A DNA stretch of 64,000 nt from Rhynchonema sp. JSB1_4. Lineage: Eukaryota; Nematoda; Chromadorea; Monhysterida; Xyalidae. Made by a program: the position numbers and the translations under genes. Where the stretch lies: the NCBI GenBank assembly GCA_030248065.1, contig JASAMV010001038.1, forward strand, positions 62,001 through 126,000, given 5' to 3'. The notes beneath the pieces are model-generated. The model was not told the DNA's origin and did no database searches. It saw only the letters and a program-made list of their open reading frames with translations. Of this stretch, positions 44,456 through 56,435 are shown in pieces (within the stretch, counting starts at the first letter, position 1; every line of letters begins with the position of its first letter).

Positions 44456-47327
44456 TCACGGACTTGGCCAGAGCCTGAACGCATCGAAGAAGTCGCCAAT
44501 CTTCGGCGCAAACATGTCCGGCCGTTTTGCCATCAACAAACTGAGCAGCGTTTGATCATCGTCAATTTTGTTCGCGTCCAACAGCGACATGAACAACGAA
44601 TGGAATTGACCGTGAAACGTCAGGATTGCGGACTTGTCACCCGCGAGGAAACCGCCTGGAAATATTTTTGTTGGGTCACACAACTTTTGTCCGTGATCGT
44701 TTTGCGCTCCGCTGCTTAATGGTATCGGAATATTTTTTCCTTTAGTCAGGTGGCATTTGGCGCACAATATTTGACCAGTGTAAAGGCTGCTGATTGTGCA
44801 CAATTTTTACCCAAGCATAAAGCGCAGTTAAAATGATAACTTGATAACACCGACTTGGCGTCTCGACCATCGTGCATCCGGCATGCGACAAGGCGGGAGG
44901 TGGCTCATGTCACGGTTTCCCCACAACAGACTTAGGCTTAGACTCAATTATAACGTCAGACGCTTGCGTACAGCTACGATCTACTATCTGGTGCTTGTTC
45001 ATTACTATAGTAATAATTTCTGCATCATTTACAGTAAAGATCTCCACCGTATGCCCACCTGATACAGGCGCCGTGTCCCTTCTGTACAATTTATCGATTG
45101 TCATTGTCGCGTCGAACACGTATCCCTGCCGTTGGATGAACGCAAGTTTGTTGGCGAGAAACTGTGGTCGCCAGGCCCAGTCGGATGGGAAGTAGCCCGG
45201 ATGTCCGTGGCCGTAGCTGAGCGTGTGAAACATCGGAATGGTTGATTTTAGTGAGTGAGAGATGCATCGAATAGCGTTAATTCGAAACAATTGGAGTAAT
45301 TAATTCGACAACGACGACTGCTCATGGGACACTGTGCATCGCCTGTTGTGCGCCACCTGTCCTTCAGTGGCACTAAGCAATATACCGCAAACCATATCAG
45401 CCAATCCCTACCCGGCATCAATCCAAGCAAAGTACTGCGTGCCAAACGGATTTGCGTTGGCGGCCAACGCGAGCAGATATGGTTTGGAACACATCAGAAG
45501 GTCGTAATCAGCTCTTGAAGCCTCCGGATGCGTGCGCATGGCTGAAAAGGTTCATTAGGACTGTAAATGGAGGGTTGACGACAAGAACAATGGGATCAAG
45601 TCTACCCAAAATCTGATTGAGCGAATTTTGACACGCACTTCCCACATGTACTGTCGTGGCCAGGGCCACCCTTACATGTCCTGGTGTATACATATGTGGA
45701 CGCCATGTCTAAGAATGGGCGCAAGCAGCCTAACTACTCAACACCCAGAAAAGCCACAAAAGTGCGCACTAAAATTCACGCACGCTGATTGGCTGCTAAC
45801 CGTGTAAGTATTCTTGAAGCGGAGTCCACAAAAGTGCATTAGTGCACTCCAGGACAGGCAAGGGTGGCTCACAACGGTACCCACTCACTGGGACACATCA
45901 ACTGATAATCCTACTTGTAGTGCGCATGTATTGAAACGTTTAGATAAATCGAGATAAGCCATAGGCGTCTTATCGTCAAGTGCTCTTGCTATTCCATGCT
46001 CAATGGTTGTGCCAGAGCTCAAGACCGACCGTGTGGGGCATATTTTAACTGCGGGCACTTGGATTCGGACCCTTGGCCGAAATTTGGACTCGTCTACACC
46101 TTGAACAGAATCCAAAGGAGAAATCTTGTGCTTAAAGTTGTCCGAGCCCGAATGCAGGAGCTTCGGTCATGAAAAGAAGTCGCTGAGCAAACCTGGATCC
46201 CAAAGTGCGTCCCAGTTTTTCTGCTCGGTCTCAATTATTCTCATCACCCGCTCTCGTTCTCGAACATACGGTAGCTGAACGAAGCTCATGTTTTGAATCT
46301 TGGTCAAATGTCGCATACCACTGCGCGCCTTCAGTACGTGCGCTGCATTGTCGGGATCAACGTAGATCAGCATGGGAACCTGCATTGACGAACGAACGAA
46401 CAACAAGCTTGAAGGCAAGTATAGTCCGTCCATCAGCTCATGGCACTTTCGGTTGGGAGGTTCAGGTTCCGGAAAAAAGTTCCCCCCGAAGGAAAGAAAA
46501 AACGGCGAAAAAAAAAAAAACTCTCTCTTTTCTTTCCACCACCGACAGCACCCACAAAAAAAAGTACACCGACTACGATTCTTAACTAAGACAATTTTGT
46601 TTCGAATAGTTTTTTTGTGACAAAGTTGTGGCGCCAGTTTTGACAGTGGTAAAAATTGGTTGGTTAATCATGCGAAAAGGAAGCACTTTTATGGTGGATG
46701 TAATTAAGAAAACAATACAACGATGGAAGATAATTTTGAGAAAATCGACACAAACGGACCTGGCCCAATTTTTTCCCCTTATGTATCCAGGCTTACCTTT
46801 AGCTTCATCACATTGTCCATAAACTGCAAATACATGCTCAACGGTCTGCCGTACTGGTCCCATTGACCGCGGCCGATATCAAGCAGCGCTGTGACGAGGG
46901 TGATTGTTTGATTATCGATTGGTGTTGGCTGATCGGTCGTGGAAATCGATAATTGATCAGTATTGATTGGTGGGGATTTTGGAATTGTATGTATTGACGG
47001 AGTGGGTGTGTGACGATCGACTACGGTATTATCGTCAGCAGGGTTACTGTATTGCGACTCGAAAAAGTTTGACAGCGCCCTGAGCTTGTTCGAGCGTCGC
47101 TTTTTATAAAATCGATATTTATTTTTATTGATTGATCGCGTGTTTCCATCATCATAACTATCGTCATACAAGCCTGAGGTGTGCACTGGCACAGTCTCCA
47201 TGTGCTGCATGGGTGCCACAGGACCAACTACTAGCGTATAGTACTGTAGCACACATGTCGCGCAGAGGAGACCGACGATTAGGAACGTTGCCGCCGAAAG
47301 TGGACCGCGACGGCGTACGAAACGCAT
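44456..47327 (-). CDS. Type II membrane protein with HtrL/YibB domain, 401 aa, 5 exons
   Basis: Exons: 47327-46797, 46379-46193, 45541-45412, 45216-45059, 44655-44456 (stop). Phases 0,1,2,1 fit at each junction. The start ATG gives a basic N-terminus, MRFVRRRGPLS, and one membrane anchor (AATFLIVGLLCATCVLQYY): a type II (Golgi-like) topology. A low-complexity stem follows, then the HtrL/YibB domain from about residue 145: ITLVTALLDIGRGQW, MLIYVDPDNAAHVLKAR, MSFVQLPYVRERERV, FAWIDAGYGHGHPGYFP, PVSGGFLAGDKSAILTFH. The family occurs in bacteria (YibB/HtrL) and in nematodes and other invertebrates. It resembles glycosyltransferase folds, but its substrate is not known to me. The frame is open upstream of the ATG to 47459 without another ATG after a clear acceptor, apart from one at 47441. 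Confidence 0.85.
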
Positions 47328-48958
47328 GAACACTTGCGAGGGGTACCGTGGCGATGTACACCCTTGGAGTGAATATACGACTGTCTGTGGTGTATGTGGT
47401 CGGGTCTGAAATATTTGGTCGGCTGACGATAGATTAATCATCCGCGAAAGAGAGGGCACTAACCACTCAAAATAGACAACATTGCATGAAATGTGAGTGT
47501 GAGTACTTGGGTTTAACCTATTTCAGCCAGATGTTATGGTCAAGTGGCCCATCAAAAAAACGGGGATCGGGGAAAATAATTTTTGAGATGTTAAAAATAA
47601 CGGATGAAGCACCACAGTTGAGTTTATGGCAATTGACCTTGGTGTCAATCACTGAGGATTACACTTTGCGACCTCTGTGCATACACGCTGATGCAAAAAA
47701 GGAGTTAGGTGAAAGTATATGATATTCTGTGGGGAAATGGCGAAAGCGTATCATCTGACTTCTAATGTGATTGAAATTTGGAACACAAACCGTTCTTTTC
47801 GAGCCCCAAAATTTCTGAAATACCATCGTCGTTGTAAGATTCACCATCAGTGACTTATCGCACAAACAAATCGTACGAATCAGTAATCACATGTGTAGCA
47901 CACTGCTCGTTACGTTACGGAATGAAATAACATAAAAAAGTGGTTCCTTTTTACAATCGTGCTTACGCGGCAGTTTTTTTTGCTTTAAGAGGCACAAATA
48001 CGAGGAAGAAAAAACTGACAAAGAGAAAATCGACATATGGTTCACATCACCACATCAACAAGATGAGAAAGCAGCAACAGATTTGTGTACCCTATGCTGT
48101 GCATATTGAGCACAAAGGGAATTAAATTGAAAACGCCCTTTTCTCTAAAACAAACGTAGTCATTCGATGTGTTGTTTCATATTAATTTGAACATTTTGTA
48201 TTTTTAATTTGAATCGCAACTTTTAATTTGAATCGCAATTTTAATTTGAATCGCAACAGTGATTGAAATCCCACAATGACGCAGGCATGTATGAAATGGA
48301 CAAAAAGAAACTTACATTACAACCAATGTCAGCCAGTCCACTAACAAAAATCTGGGTGCAAGCAAAGTGCTTCCTTCAAGTAATTTGTTGGGCAAAATTT
48401 ACAGCTGGGTTCCATATTAGTTTGGTTAAGCTTTGCTTAGATCAGTGGTGCCCCACGCCGGACCTATTTTAACTATCGTACTTTTTCTGACCAACTGCGG
48501 GTCGCAAACGTCGCAGACAAAAAATGTCGTTCGAAAGAACGCTAATCCTTTGTGAAGTCTGACGTATGCGTAAATGGGCTTTGCGACAACGAGTGCTTGA
48601 CTTCATTGTAGTAGTCTGGGACGCGCGCTCGGCAGATTTAGCGGTGTGGTTGCATAATGCGATGGGCGCATTTGGCTGTGATGTTGTGCACCCCGAAGAT
48701 CGCCGGACACAAACATTAACAGATTGGCTAAAATGGGCCGCACTGACCCCAGACCGAGGTGGATCTGCGGCCCATTTTAGCAAAAGAATGTAACACCATA
48801 GCACGAACGTGTTGCTTGAACGCGCAGGGAGCAGAATACACAAGCAGAAGTGTTTTAAAAAAATTATAAAACGGCGCCGATTGATCTGCAGACTGAAATT
48901 TCCATCAAATTGTCGTTTCTTGGACGATAGTACATGGGCAATAGTACAGTACTTTAGG
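47328..48958. other. No gene seen upstream of the HtrL-like gene
   Basis: Includes a tandem of three TTTTAATTTGAATCGCAA units (48203-48257) and a 15-bp perfect hairpin GCTAAAATGGGCCGC/GCGGCCCATTTTAGC (48728-48782). A 199-codon minus-strand frame at 48469-49068 crosses the hairpin and the MITE end, so it is not a gene. Confidence 0.45.
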
Positions 48959-49320
48959 TATAGTCCAGCCACGAACTCATGAGACGACTTTTTTTTGAAA
49001 TTGGCTTGTGCGGATCCAACAATGTTCCGGTTCCACGTATTTCGGAAATGAAAGAAAGAGAAACGCACGTATTTTTTAAAAACACGCTCTCCACTCGGTG
49101 CGTAAATTCCCTTTTGACTCCCAAAACATTTGTGTGCTGAACAAAGCTGCTGTTCGCGTAAGCACGCAACAAATTGAGGTCAGCCAGCTGGAACTTGTCA
49201 TCATCTCCCTCAGCCAATCTCTTTCTTTTGTTTGCGAAAACACGTGTATCTGGAGCATTTTTGAATGCGGCCAAGCAAGCTTTAAAAAAAGTCGTCTCAT
49301 GAGCTGGTGGCTGGACTATA
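48959..49320. mobile_element. MITE with TATAGTCCAGCCAC ends, copy 2
   Basis: Same family as 42629-42992: TATAGTCCAGCCACGAACTC on the left, GAGCTGGTGGCTGGACTATA on the right, 362 bp. The internal frame is inverted relative to copy 1, so it lies in the opposite orientation. Confidence 0.8.
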
Positions 49321-51185
49321 TGCATTTGTGCAAACTGATTTTAATACCCGCGGGCCGAAACGAAACACTTTAGTTTTGTTTCACCAATTGATGAACCCTG
49401 GCAGAGCCATTCAAAAAAGTAGCTTAGCTTTCAAAAATAATCAAAAAGTATGCAATGAGTAATATATAGGCATATAAAAAAACCTGGTGGCTTTAAGCGG
49501 CATAAAAACTGCCGCGATATGTAGGTATGTGCAGTGCAACAATTTTGTTACATTTTCGCTTCAACAAGAACGATGGTTACACAAGCCGCACGATGATAGA
49601 CAAGCAAGATTGAGCTGCATTTTAGTAACAACATTGTACCAACCTGACAGTTGGCTTGTTGTGAGGTGTTCACTGGATGCCGTGTTGTTTGTGCAATAAT
49701 TGGGTGCCACACAAACAATATGTGCAATATTCACTAGATCGGACAAAGCTGGAGCCCACAGTTCCATTCATCTTTTCACTGAGAGCGGGTGATGCTGTTT
49801 TGTTGCAAAGTGACTAATGATATCAAAGAACCAAGCGACGTGTTTCAGTTGGTTTTTGAATTCGCAGTGCTGGTTCTCTTGCTAAAACGGATTCGAACTG
49901 AGAAAGGGCAGAACTTCCAAGTGCCAGACGTTCACAAATTATTCAGCTTACAAGAGCAGCTAATATCTTTCAACTGACTTTCCCCAAAGGCTATAAAGCA
50001 ACAGGTCGTCAACCTTTGTTTTAAAAAGCTGTAATTCGAAGCCACTGCTCTCTCTTTCATCGCCGCAACAAGTTTTTGCCTCCGGTCCATTTAAGTGACT
50101 GATTTAAGGAGTATATAAAACGCCTCGTTTATGCGTTGCGACGTATGCGGGACACGTAAAATTCAAACTGCGAAATTTCGAGAAAATTTCAAGTTTGAAG
50201 TCCTACGCCTGTCCACAAACAAGTTGGATTTCAGGATGAAAAAAATGGTTAAAAACAGGCGCCCTCATTTAACAACTTTACAGTTTGTGCGACTTCATGG
50301 GATTTGACACTCGCGACTTTTTCGGACATTTTAGCGTGGTTGGTGGTTAAAAGGGTTTACGTGCTGTTGCTCTTGGTGGGCTAGAGCCGGTACGCTATTT
50401 TATTGCGAAATCTGCTTTGAAACGAAGGTCTGGACACTGTCTTATTCAGTCTGGGGCTTACAACGTAAACATACTTGATTTGCGCCAAGAAAAACCGGAG
50501 TGCACCCAGATTAATGGATGGTGCTCAGATTTCTGGTCAATTTTTTGTTTTGCTTACAAAGAACCTTTGGAATGTTTGGACAGGGCAATATCAGGGCTAA
50601 AATGGGAAAGTTTTCAATAACACGAAATTGCCGGGGCGATGAAACAGCAGGCTTTCATCATATGCTAATCTTCAGAATTTCGTGGCTGGGAATTTCTGTC
50701 CTGCCAAATTTTCTGGGTGAACTGACGAAAGTAAACTCACGTTAAAGCCACATTTGTATTACCGTATTTTCAGATCGTGCCTGAGAATTAAAAAAAAGAT
50801 TATTCTCGCAGTTGTACATCTTGATGACGGTGCATTAAAAAAGGCAACAATTAACACGGTTAATTACATAATGTTGAGTAGGTGCCTTCACAGCTATTCC
50901 AAAGGAAGCTGTGCCTGGCTAGAAGGACCAGAATCCCAAATCTACATCATGTCCAAACGGTTCCTTTTTACACAACATCTCACGTGCGGCGTTCAGTGCG
51001 GAACACGGGTAATATTTCATGCACCCAGATCGTTCGCTTGCTAGGTGTGCCATTACTATACTTTCTGGGGACGCTAAAACCATTGTACTCTTTGTCTGTG
51101 AGAACAAAAGATATATGCTTAACGACAAAGAGAGGAAGTCCATAAAGTTCGACTATTGGGGACTTGACAAACTGACAGAGGAAGT
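49321..51185. other. No gene seen
   Basis: AT-rich DNA without splice-consistent exons or recognisable protein motifs. Confidence 0.4.
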
Positions 51186-51470
51186 TACCCATAAAGCTCG
51201 AAACCCGAAACATAAATTTTTTCGGGGTCCATGTTCCGGGTTTTGAAAAAAAAACCGAAACCCGAAACACGAAGCATGATAATCGCAAATGTTTCGACTG
51301 ACTGTATAAATTGTTCACGTCAGCTACAAGTGGCAAAAACAAAACATTTTAGATTATCATGCTTTGTGTTTCGGGTTTCGGGTTTTTTTTAAAAAAACCA
51401 AACCCCAAAAAAAGAAAAAAAAAAAAAATTTTTTTCGGGGCTTGGGGCAACGTGGACCCTTAGCAAAGGA
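51186..51470. repeat. Inverted repeat rich in CCCGAAAC/GTTTCGGG
   Basis: ACCGAAACCCGAAACACGAA .. GCATGATAATC pairs with GATTATCATGCTTTGTG .. TTTCGGGTTTCGGG. Outer parts with GGGGTCCATGTTCC and poly-A/T also pair loosely. Likely a MITE. Confidence 0.6.
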
Positions 51471-51640
51471 GAAACCAAAAGTTGGAAGCATGGCAAAAAC
51501 GGGTCATAGCGTAGCGCGACGACAAATTGATTCATATTTTTGCTGTTTCTGTTCCAAGAGTGCCCGATGTGAAGCTGGTAAGCTTGGAGGCTGATGTTCA
51601 AGCTGTGTTGAGATGGGTGTTTTTCCCCATAATTGCGTTT

Positions 51641-52185
51641 ATTGGCTGGAATTCACAAAACAAAGTCAAGCTCACCGTCAAGCTCAACGTCAAAGTTCAA
51701 CGTCAGATGTTTCGGCGTCACGCTGGCTCGTGCAGTAGACGCAATTTTCTAAACGAAGGGTCAACTTTGACACGTTATTGTGCATGATTGGATGCGTTTC
51801 TCGGGATACTGTTATTTTAAGGAGGTAGCACAAGCGTTTCAGAAGATTATTTCTGAATTATAATAATTTCTGACTAATGGTATTGAAATAATGTGGCGAT
51901 CAATGACCGCAGTCAAAATTTTTTGTTCCTCCGTTGGTGATCGTCTATTCATTTCTTTGCCTCTCTTCAGAAATTCATGAAACTCAGAAATACTCTCACA
52001 AAACGCTTCTGTTACAACCCTATAATAATATTTTGGCTAGATAAGCATCCAGTCTTGCACAATAATGCGTCAAAGTTTACCCTTCGTTTAGAAAATTGCG
52101 TCTGCTGCACGAGCCAGCGTGACGCCGAAACTTTGACGTTGAGCTTGACGGTGAGCTTGACTTTGTTTTGTGAATTCCACCCAAT
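51641..52185. mobile_element. 545-bp MITE with ~150-bp arms
   Basis: ATTGGCTGGAATTCACAAAA .. CAAAGTCAAGCTCACCGTCA on the left is inverted on the right, ending TGTGAATTCCACCCAAT. The arms include TTCTAAACGAAGGGTCAACT. The centre has no ORF. Confidence 0.75.
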
Positions 52186-53433
52186 GGTGTTGAATCATCA
52201 ATGACTGATCAATCACATCAATATTCCCTTCGGAGTTTCACCAAGCAGAAAAATGGCTGATGCGATCGGACTGACCTGCCAATCAAAAGAGAAATTCTGA
52301 TCGGCAATTCGATTTCGTTCGATATCGGAGCAGAGGCAGAGTTCGGTAGGAAACAAAAGGAAAAATTTTTTCGTTTTTTCCTTTTTTTCCTACGAAAAAA
52401 TGGTACCAAAAGAAAAGGAAAAAATAGAGGAAAAAATGAAGCAAATTCATTTGTCAATTCAAATTCAAATTTTATTTGCAAGCTCACGCAAAGACCTACA
52501 ACGAGATCCGGAAAACACCTGAAAAATAAACGAGTGTACGCAACACAATGATAATCATGAATGAACAAACGACAAAACGTACCAGAGAAATTTTAAACCA
52601 ATTGTTGATTGTTGACAATTGTCATCTGCAGTGTAGTGGCAGGCCCATGTGTGGGAGGTAAGTATGATGCGGGGTTGGGACCGGAAGCGTGAGAGGCACT
52701 GTAGTGGCTGGGGGGGATGGGGGGGGGATTCCCCCAGGGTAGTACTTGGGGGGGGGGGTGGGGGGGGTCCCCCCCAAATTCATCTATCTATCGTCAACAC
52801 TTTTTGATTTCATCTATCTATCGTCAACACTTATGGGCAAATCTATCTATCGTCAACAAATTCTGGGAGCAATCTATCTATCGTCAACACATTTCGACCC
52901 CAAAATGGGTATTTTTGCCTCAAAATGGCTCAAAATCGGTATTTTTTGTCCCAAATAGGCAAAAAATCGCGCGCTACGCGCGGATTTAGTACATCTGAGT
53001 ACATTTTCATTAATATTTACACATTATTACATGCTTAGTACACTATACTATACCTTGATTTTTGGCGACCCCCCCACCATCTGTCTATCGTCAACAAGTT
53101 TGGGTCGACCCCCCCCCAGATTTCGGACTTGGGTCATCTATCTATCGTCAACACATTTCGGGTCCCAATCAGAGGTCGCAATCGGGCCGGGTTTGGCCGG
53201 CCCGGCCCGGCCCGAGCCCCCAAATCTCCGGCCCGGCCCGGCCCGACCCGGCCCGGCCCGACCCGTACCCCCAAATCTCCGGCCCGGCCCGGCCCGAACC
53301 CCCAAATCTCCGGCCCGGCCCGGCCCGAATTTTTGGCTCAGATTTTAACCCAATTTTTGTCATAATTTTTGCGATTTTTTTAATCATTTTTTTTGTTGAA
53401 ATTTCAATGTTTTCCATGAAAAAGTCGCCAGAT

Positions 53434-53831
53434 CAGTGTAGTTCCTGGTCCGGAGGGGGAACAGACGTACCCTCCACTATTTTCGGAGGGGGAACAGACG
53501 TACCACCCTGGGGGGGGAAGTCCCAATTTGGGGGGGGGGACGGAAAAAAGTCATTTTTTGAGGTCGAAAAATTGGACTATTTTTGCCTTCTTTTGCGAAA
53601 AATCCCCTATAAAAAGGGTATTTTGGCGTTTTTTTGGAGGTTTCACCTAAAGTTTACCTATTTTTGGCCTAAAAATGCCTATTTTAGGCCTAAATTTGCC
53701 CATTTTAGGAAAAAATTGGGGGGAGCAGACGTACCCGGAGGGGGAACAGTGGGGCAGGCGTACCTCGGCGGGGGAACAGACGTCCCCGAGGGGGGGTCCC
53801 CCCCCCCCTCCCCCCCCCAGGAACTACACTG
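53434..53831. mobile_element. hAT-like MITE B1, inserted in K1
   Basis: 398 bp, ends CAGTGTAGTTCCTGGTCCGG and CCAGGAACTACACTG; perfect duplication CGCCAGAT (53426-53433, 53832-53839). The motif GAGGGGGAACAGACGTACC is iterated near both ends. The empty site is in K2 near 57935. Confidence 0.95.
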
Positions 53832-53848
53832 CGCCAGATAGACAATAC

Positions 53849-54160
53849 CAATGGTGTGGCTGGGGGGTCCCCCCTAGGCACAGTAGGTAGATGACGCGCC
53901 ATCCTGGTACAGTAGGTAGGTCGCCGCCCCCCGGCTGGTACAGTAGGTTGCTATTTTTGGCTCAAAATGGTATAAAATCCATATTTTTCATTCCAAATAA
54001 TCGAAAAATTTTGAGGGTTTTAGAGTACATTTTCATCTGAACTTGGACATAAAAATTTTGTTCCCCCCTAGCTCGGCCGGTCGGTACAGTAGGTAGGTTG
54101 ATTTCAGGCCTTTCTGGTGGTACAGTAGGTTGATTGCACGCCTGGGTAGCCACACGACTG
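53849..54160. mobile_element. hAT-like MITE C, inserted in K1 next to B1
   Basis: 312 bp, ends CAATGGTGTGGCTGGGG and GGGTAGCCACACGACTG; duplication GACAATAC (53841-53848, 54161-54168). Motif GGTACAGTAGGTAG iterated near both ends. Empty site in K2 near 57920. Confidence 0.9.
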
Positions 54161-55185
54161 GACAATACTGATCACTTACTTGCTGAATCCGTCAGAAATT
54201 TTAGTATTTTGGACAAAAAAACCCCTACTTTTTCAGTAAAATAAGTCACTTCAGAAGCTTCGGGCCGGGCAGCCCGGCCCGGCCCGGCCCGACCCTCCAA
54301 ATCTCCGGCCCGGCCCGGCCCGGCCCGAGCCAAAAGCCCAAAATCGCGGCCCGGCCCGGCCCGGCCCGGCCCGGCCCGAGGTCGGGCCGGCCCGATTGCG
54401 ACCTCTGGTCCCAATCTATCTATCGTCAACACCCTGACCAAGTACTACAGTGGATTCCCCCCCCTAAGGGGTATCTATCTCGAGTCAACCCTTAGGGGGG
54501 GGATGGGGGGGGAAGGGTACCATCTCGAGCCGACCCCAAAGGGTATCTCGAGTAAGTAGATTTATGGTTTTCAAAGGCAAAAATAGGTGTTTTTCGACCT
54601 CGGGACCCCCAAAAATCGCACCCAAAAATGGTCATTTTAGGCCAATTTTCGGCAAAAATGTCAAAAAGTACCCATTTTTAGGCCAATTTTGCAGTAAAAT
54701 TGCATGCAAAAAACGGCCTTTTTTCGCCTTTTGACGGACCATAGGGGTATCTTGGGTAGCCTCTGGGGGGTATCTCGAGTAAGTCCGAAACCTTCCCCCC
54801 CTAGGGTATCTTGGGTCGATTGGCCTGCCACCACACTGGTGAGAGGTATGATTTTGGTCACCCAAAAAGGCGAAAAAACACCGTTTTTGTGATACAATTT
54901 TGGCCAAAAATTGAGGTAAAAATAGTACTTTTTCAAAATTTTCGCCGAAAATCGCCTAAAAACAGGTATTATGGGTGGGTTTGCGCGCGGAGCGCGCGAT
55001 TTTTGGGAAAATAAGGTCGAAAAACACCGATTTTTGCCTTAAAAAGGTATAAAATTGCTTGTGAGAGGTATGATTTGGAGTTGTGAGAGGTAAGTACTCA
55101 ACCCCCCCCAACCCCCCCTCGGGTTTTGTGGTAGGTAAGTACTGAGAGGGGGGTAACCCCCCCCCCAACCCCCCCCCAGCCACTA

Positions 55186-55619
55186 CCGTATTGTCGGAAA
55201 TAGAACCCCCCATTAATTGACCTGACCCCCCCCCCCATTGATAGAACCCCCCTACACCGCTCGACAACAAACATCGAACCCCCCCTCTAATTGACCCCCC
55301 CCCCATTAATAGAACCCCACCCCCAACCTTCACCGTACCACAGATTAGTGGTACGGTAAGGCTGTGTTGTTGTGTCAAACGTTGTTTAAGCTCGCGTGCA
55401 CAACAGAATACAGCTTTTTAAGCATAATTGCCTCTGTTAAAGTTAGAAAATACCGAAAACAAGTCATTTTTATGGGCATCAGTAACAACGATTTTTTTCG
55501 TCGGGGCGCCAAATGAAAAATATAACCCCCCCAATAATTGACCCCCCCATAAATTGAACCCCCCCAAAATGACCCCAGTGAAAAAATAGAACCCACGTGT
55601 TCTATTTCCGACAATACGG
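55186..55619. mobile_element. TA-flanked MITE F1, inserted in the end of E1
   Basis: Inverted ends CCGTATTGTCGGAAATAGAA .. TTCTATTTCCGACAATACGG with TA on both sides (Tc1/mariner-like). Many AATTGACCCCCC / AATAGAACCCCCC units. Contains the hairpin CCGTACCAC AGATTA GTGGTACGG. Confidence 0.85.
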
Positions 55620-55626
55620 TACTATG

Positions 55627-56007
55627 GTCATCTGCAGTGATAGTAAGGAAAAAAATGAAAAAAAAATATTTAATTTTTTTCCGAGGAAAAAAATGACAAT
55701 CAAAAAAAGGAAACAAAAAGAAAAAAAATGGTGATCGAGGAAAAAAAGAAAAAAAAGAGCATTTTTCCCCCAAAAATTGACCCCACCCCCCGCCCCAAAA
55801 ATTGACCCCCCCAATAATCGAACCCCCTAAAATCAGAAGAACCCAAAAATCAAGAAGAAAAAATAACACCGGATTTGGAACCCTCTCGGCAAATGGTGAA
55901 AACAATTTTTTGAAAATGATCGAGTGAAAAAAAGTAGAACCCCCGTATTCTATTTCCGACAATACGGTATATAAAAGTCTTTTACTGCAGATTTATACCG
56001 GAATATA
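55627..56007. other. Poly-purine DNA with a lone F right end
   Basis: GGAAAAAAA-rich sequence, then an F-family right end (TTCTATTTCCGACAATACGG) at about 55949-55968 without a matching left end. Looks like a remnant of another F copy. Confidence 0.5.
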
Positions 56008-56435
56008 CCGTATTGTCGGAAATAGAACCCCCCCCATTAATTGACCCCCCATTAATTGAACCCCCCCCTAAATGGCTCGAAATCAAAAATAGAACCCCCC
56101 ATTAAATGACCCCCCCATTAATAGAAGAACCCCACCCCCAACCTTCACCGTACCACAGATTAGTGGTATGGTAGGGCTGTGTTGTTGTGTCAAACGTTGT
56201 TTAAGCTTGCGTACACAACAGAATACAGCTTTTTAAGCATAATCGACGCTGTTAAATGTAGAAAATACCGAAAACAAGCCATTTTATGGGCATTATTAAC
56301 AATGATTTTTTTCGTCGGGGGGCCAAATGAAAAATATAACCCCCCCCAATAATTGACCCCCCCCCATATATTGAACCCCCCAAAATGACCCCAGTGAAAA
56401 AATAGACCCCCCGGGTTCTATTTCCGACAATACGG
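56008..56435. mobile_element. TA-flanked MITE F3
   Basis: Second full copy of the F family, same ends as F1 with TA on both sides. It is closely similar to F1 through the central TTGTTGTGTCAAACGTTG block. Confidence 0.85.

Larger units (their letters stand above)
53170..54407. mobile_element. hAT-like MITE K1 (GGCCCGGCCC family), inserted in A1
   Basis: Ends CAGAGGTCGCAATCGGGCCG and CGGCCCGATTGCGACCTCTG; duplication GTCCCAAT (53162-53169, 54408-54415). GGCCCGGCCCG tracts fill both sub-ends. Interrupted by B1 and C. Confidence 0.9.
52735..54452. mobile_element. hAT-like MITE A1, inserted in D
   Basis: Ends CAGGGTAGTACTTGGGG and CCTGACCAAGTACTACAGTG; duplication GATTCCCC (52727-52734, 54453-54460). 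Iterated ATCTATCTATCGTCAACAC lies four times near the left end, with more copies on either side of K1. Contains GCGCGCTACGCGCGG. Interrupted by K1. Confidence 0.9.
52697..54838. mobile_element. hAT-like MITE D, inserted in E1
   Basis: Ends CACTGTAGTGGCTGG and GCCTGCCACCACACTG, flanked by the 8-bp duplication GTGAGAGG (52689-52696, 54839-54846). Its motif is GGTATCTCGAGTAAGT/GGGTATCTTGGG. Interrupted by A1. Confidence 0.85.
52629..55626. mobile_element. hAT-like MITE E1, host of the nested stack
   Basis: Left end CAGTGTAGTGGCAGGCCCAT. The right end (..GCCACTA, then CTATG after F1) is slightly decayed. An 8-bp duplication GTCATCTG flanks it (52621-52628 and 55627-55634). Iterated inner motif is GAGAGGTATGATT/GAGAGGTAAGTACTC. 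The core has GCGCGCGGAGCGCGCG. The element is split by D (52697-54838) and F1 (55186-55619). Unsplit sequence is seen in E2. Confidence 0.85.

Noticed and set aside
48469..49068. 199-codon minus-strand ORF
   Set aside because: Begins inside a MITE end and runs through a hairpin; no domain.
53031..53841. 259-codon frame with GPARPGP repeats, and its minus-strand mirror
   Set aside because: Translation of GGCCCGGCCC tracts; it crosses MITE junctions K1 and B1.
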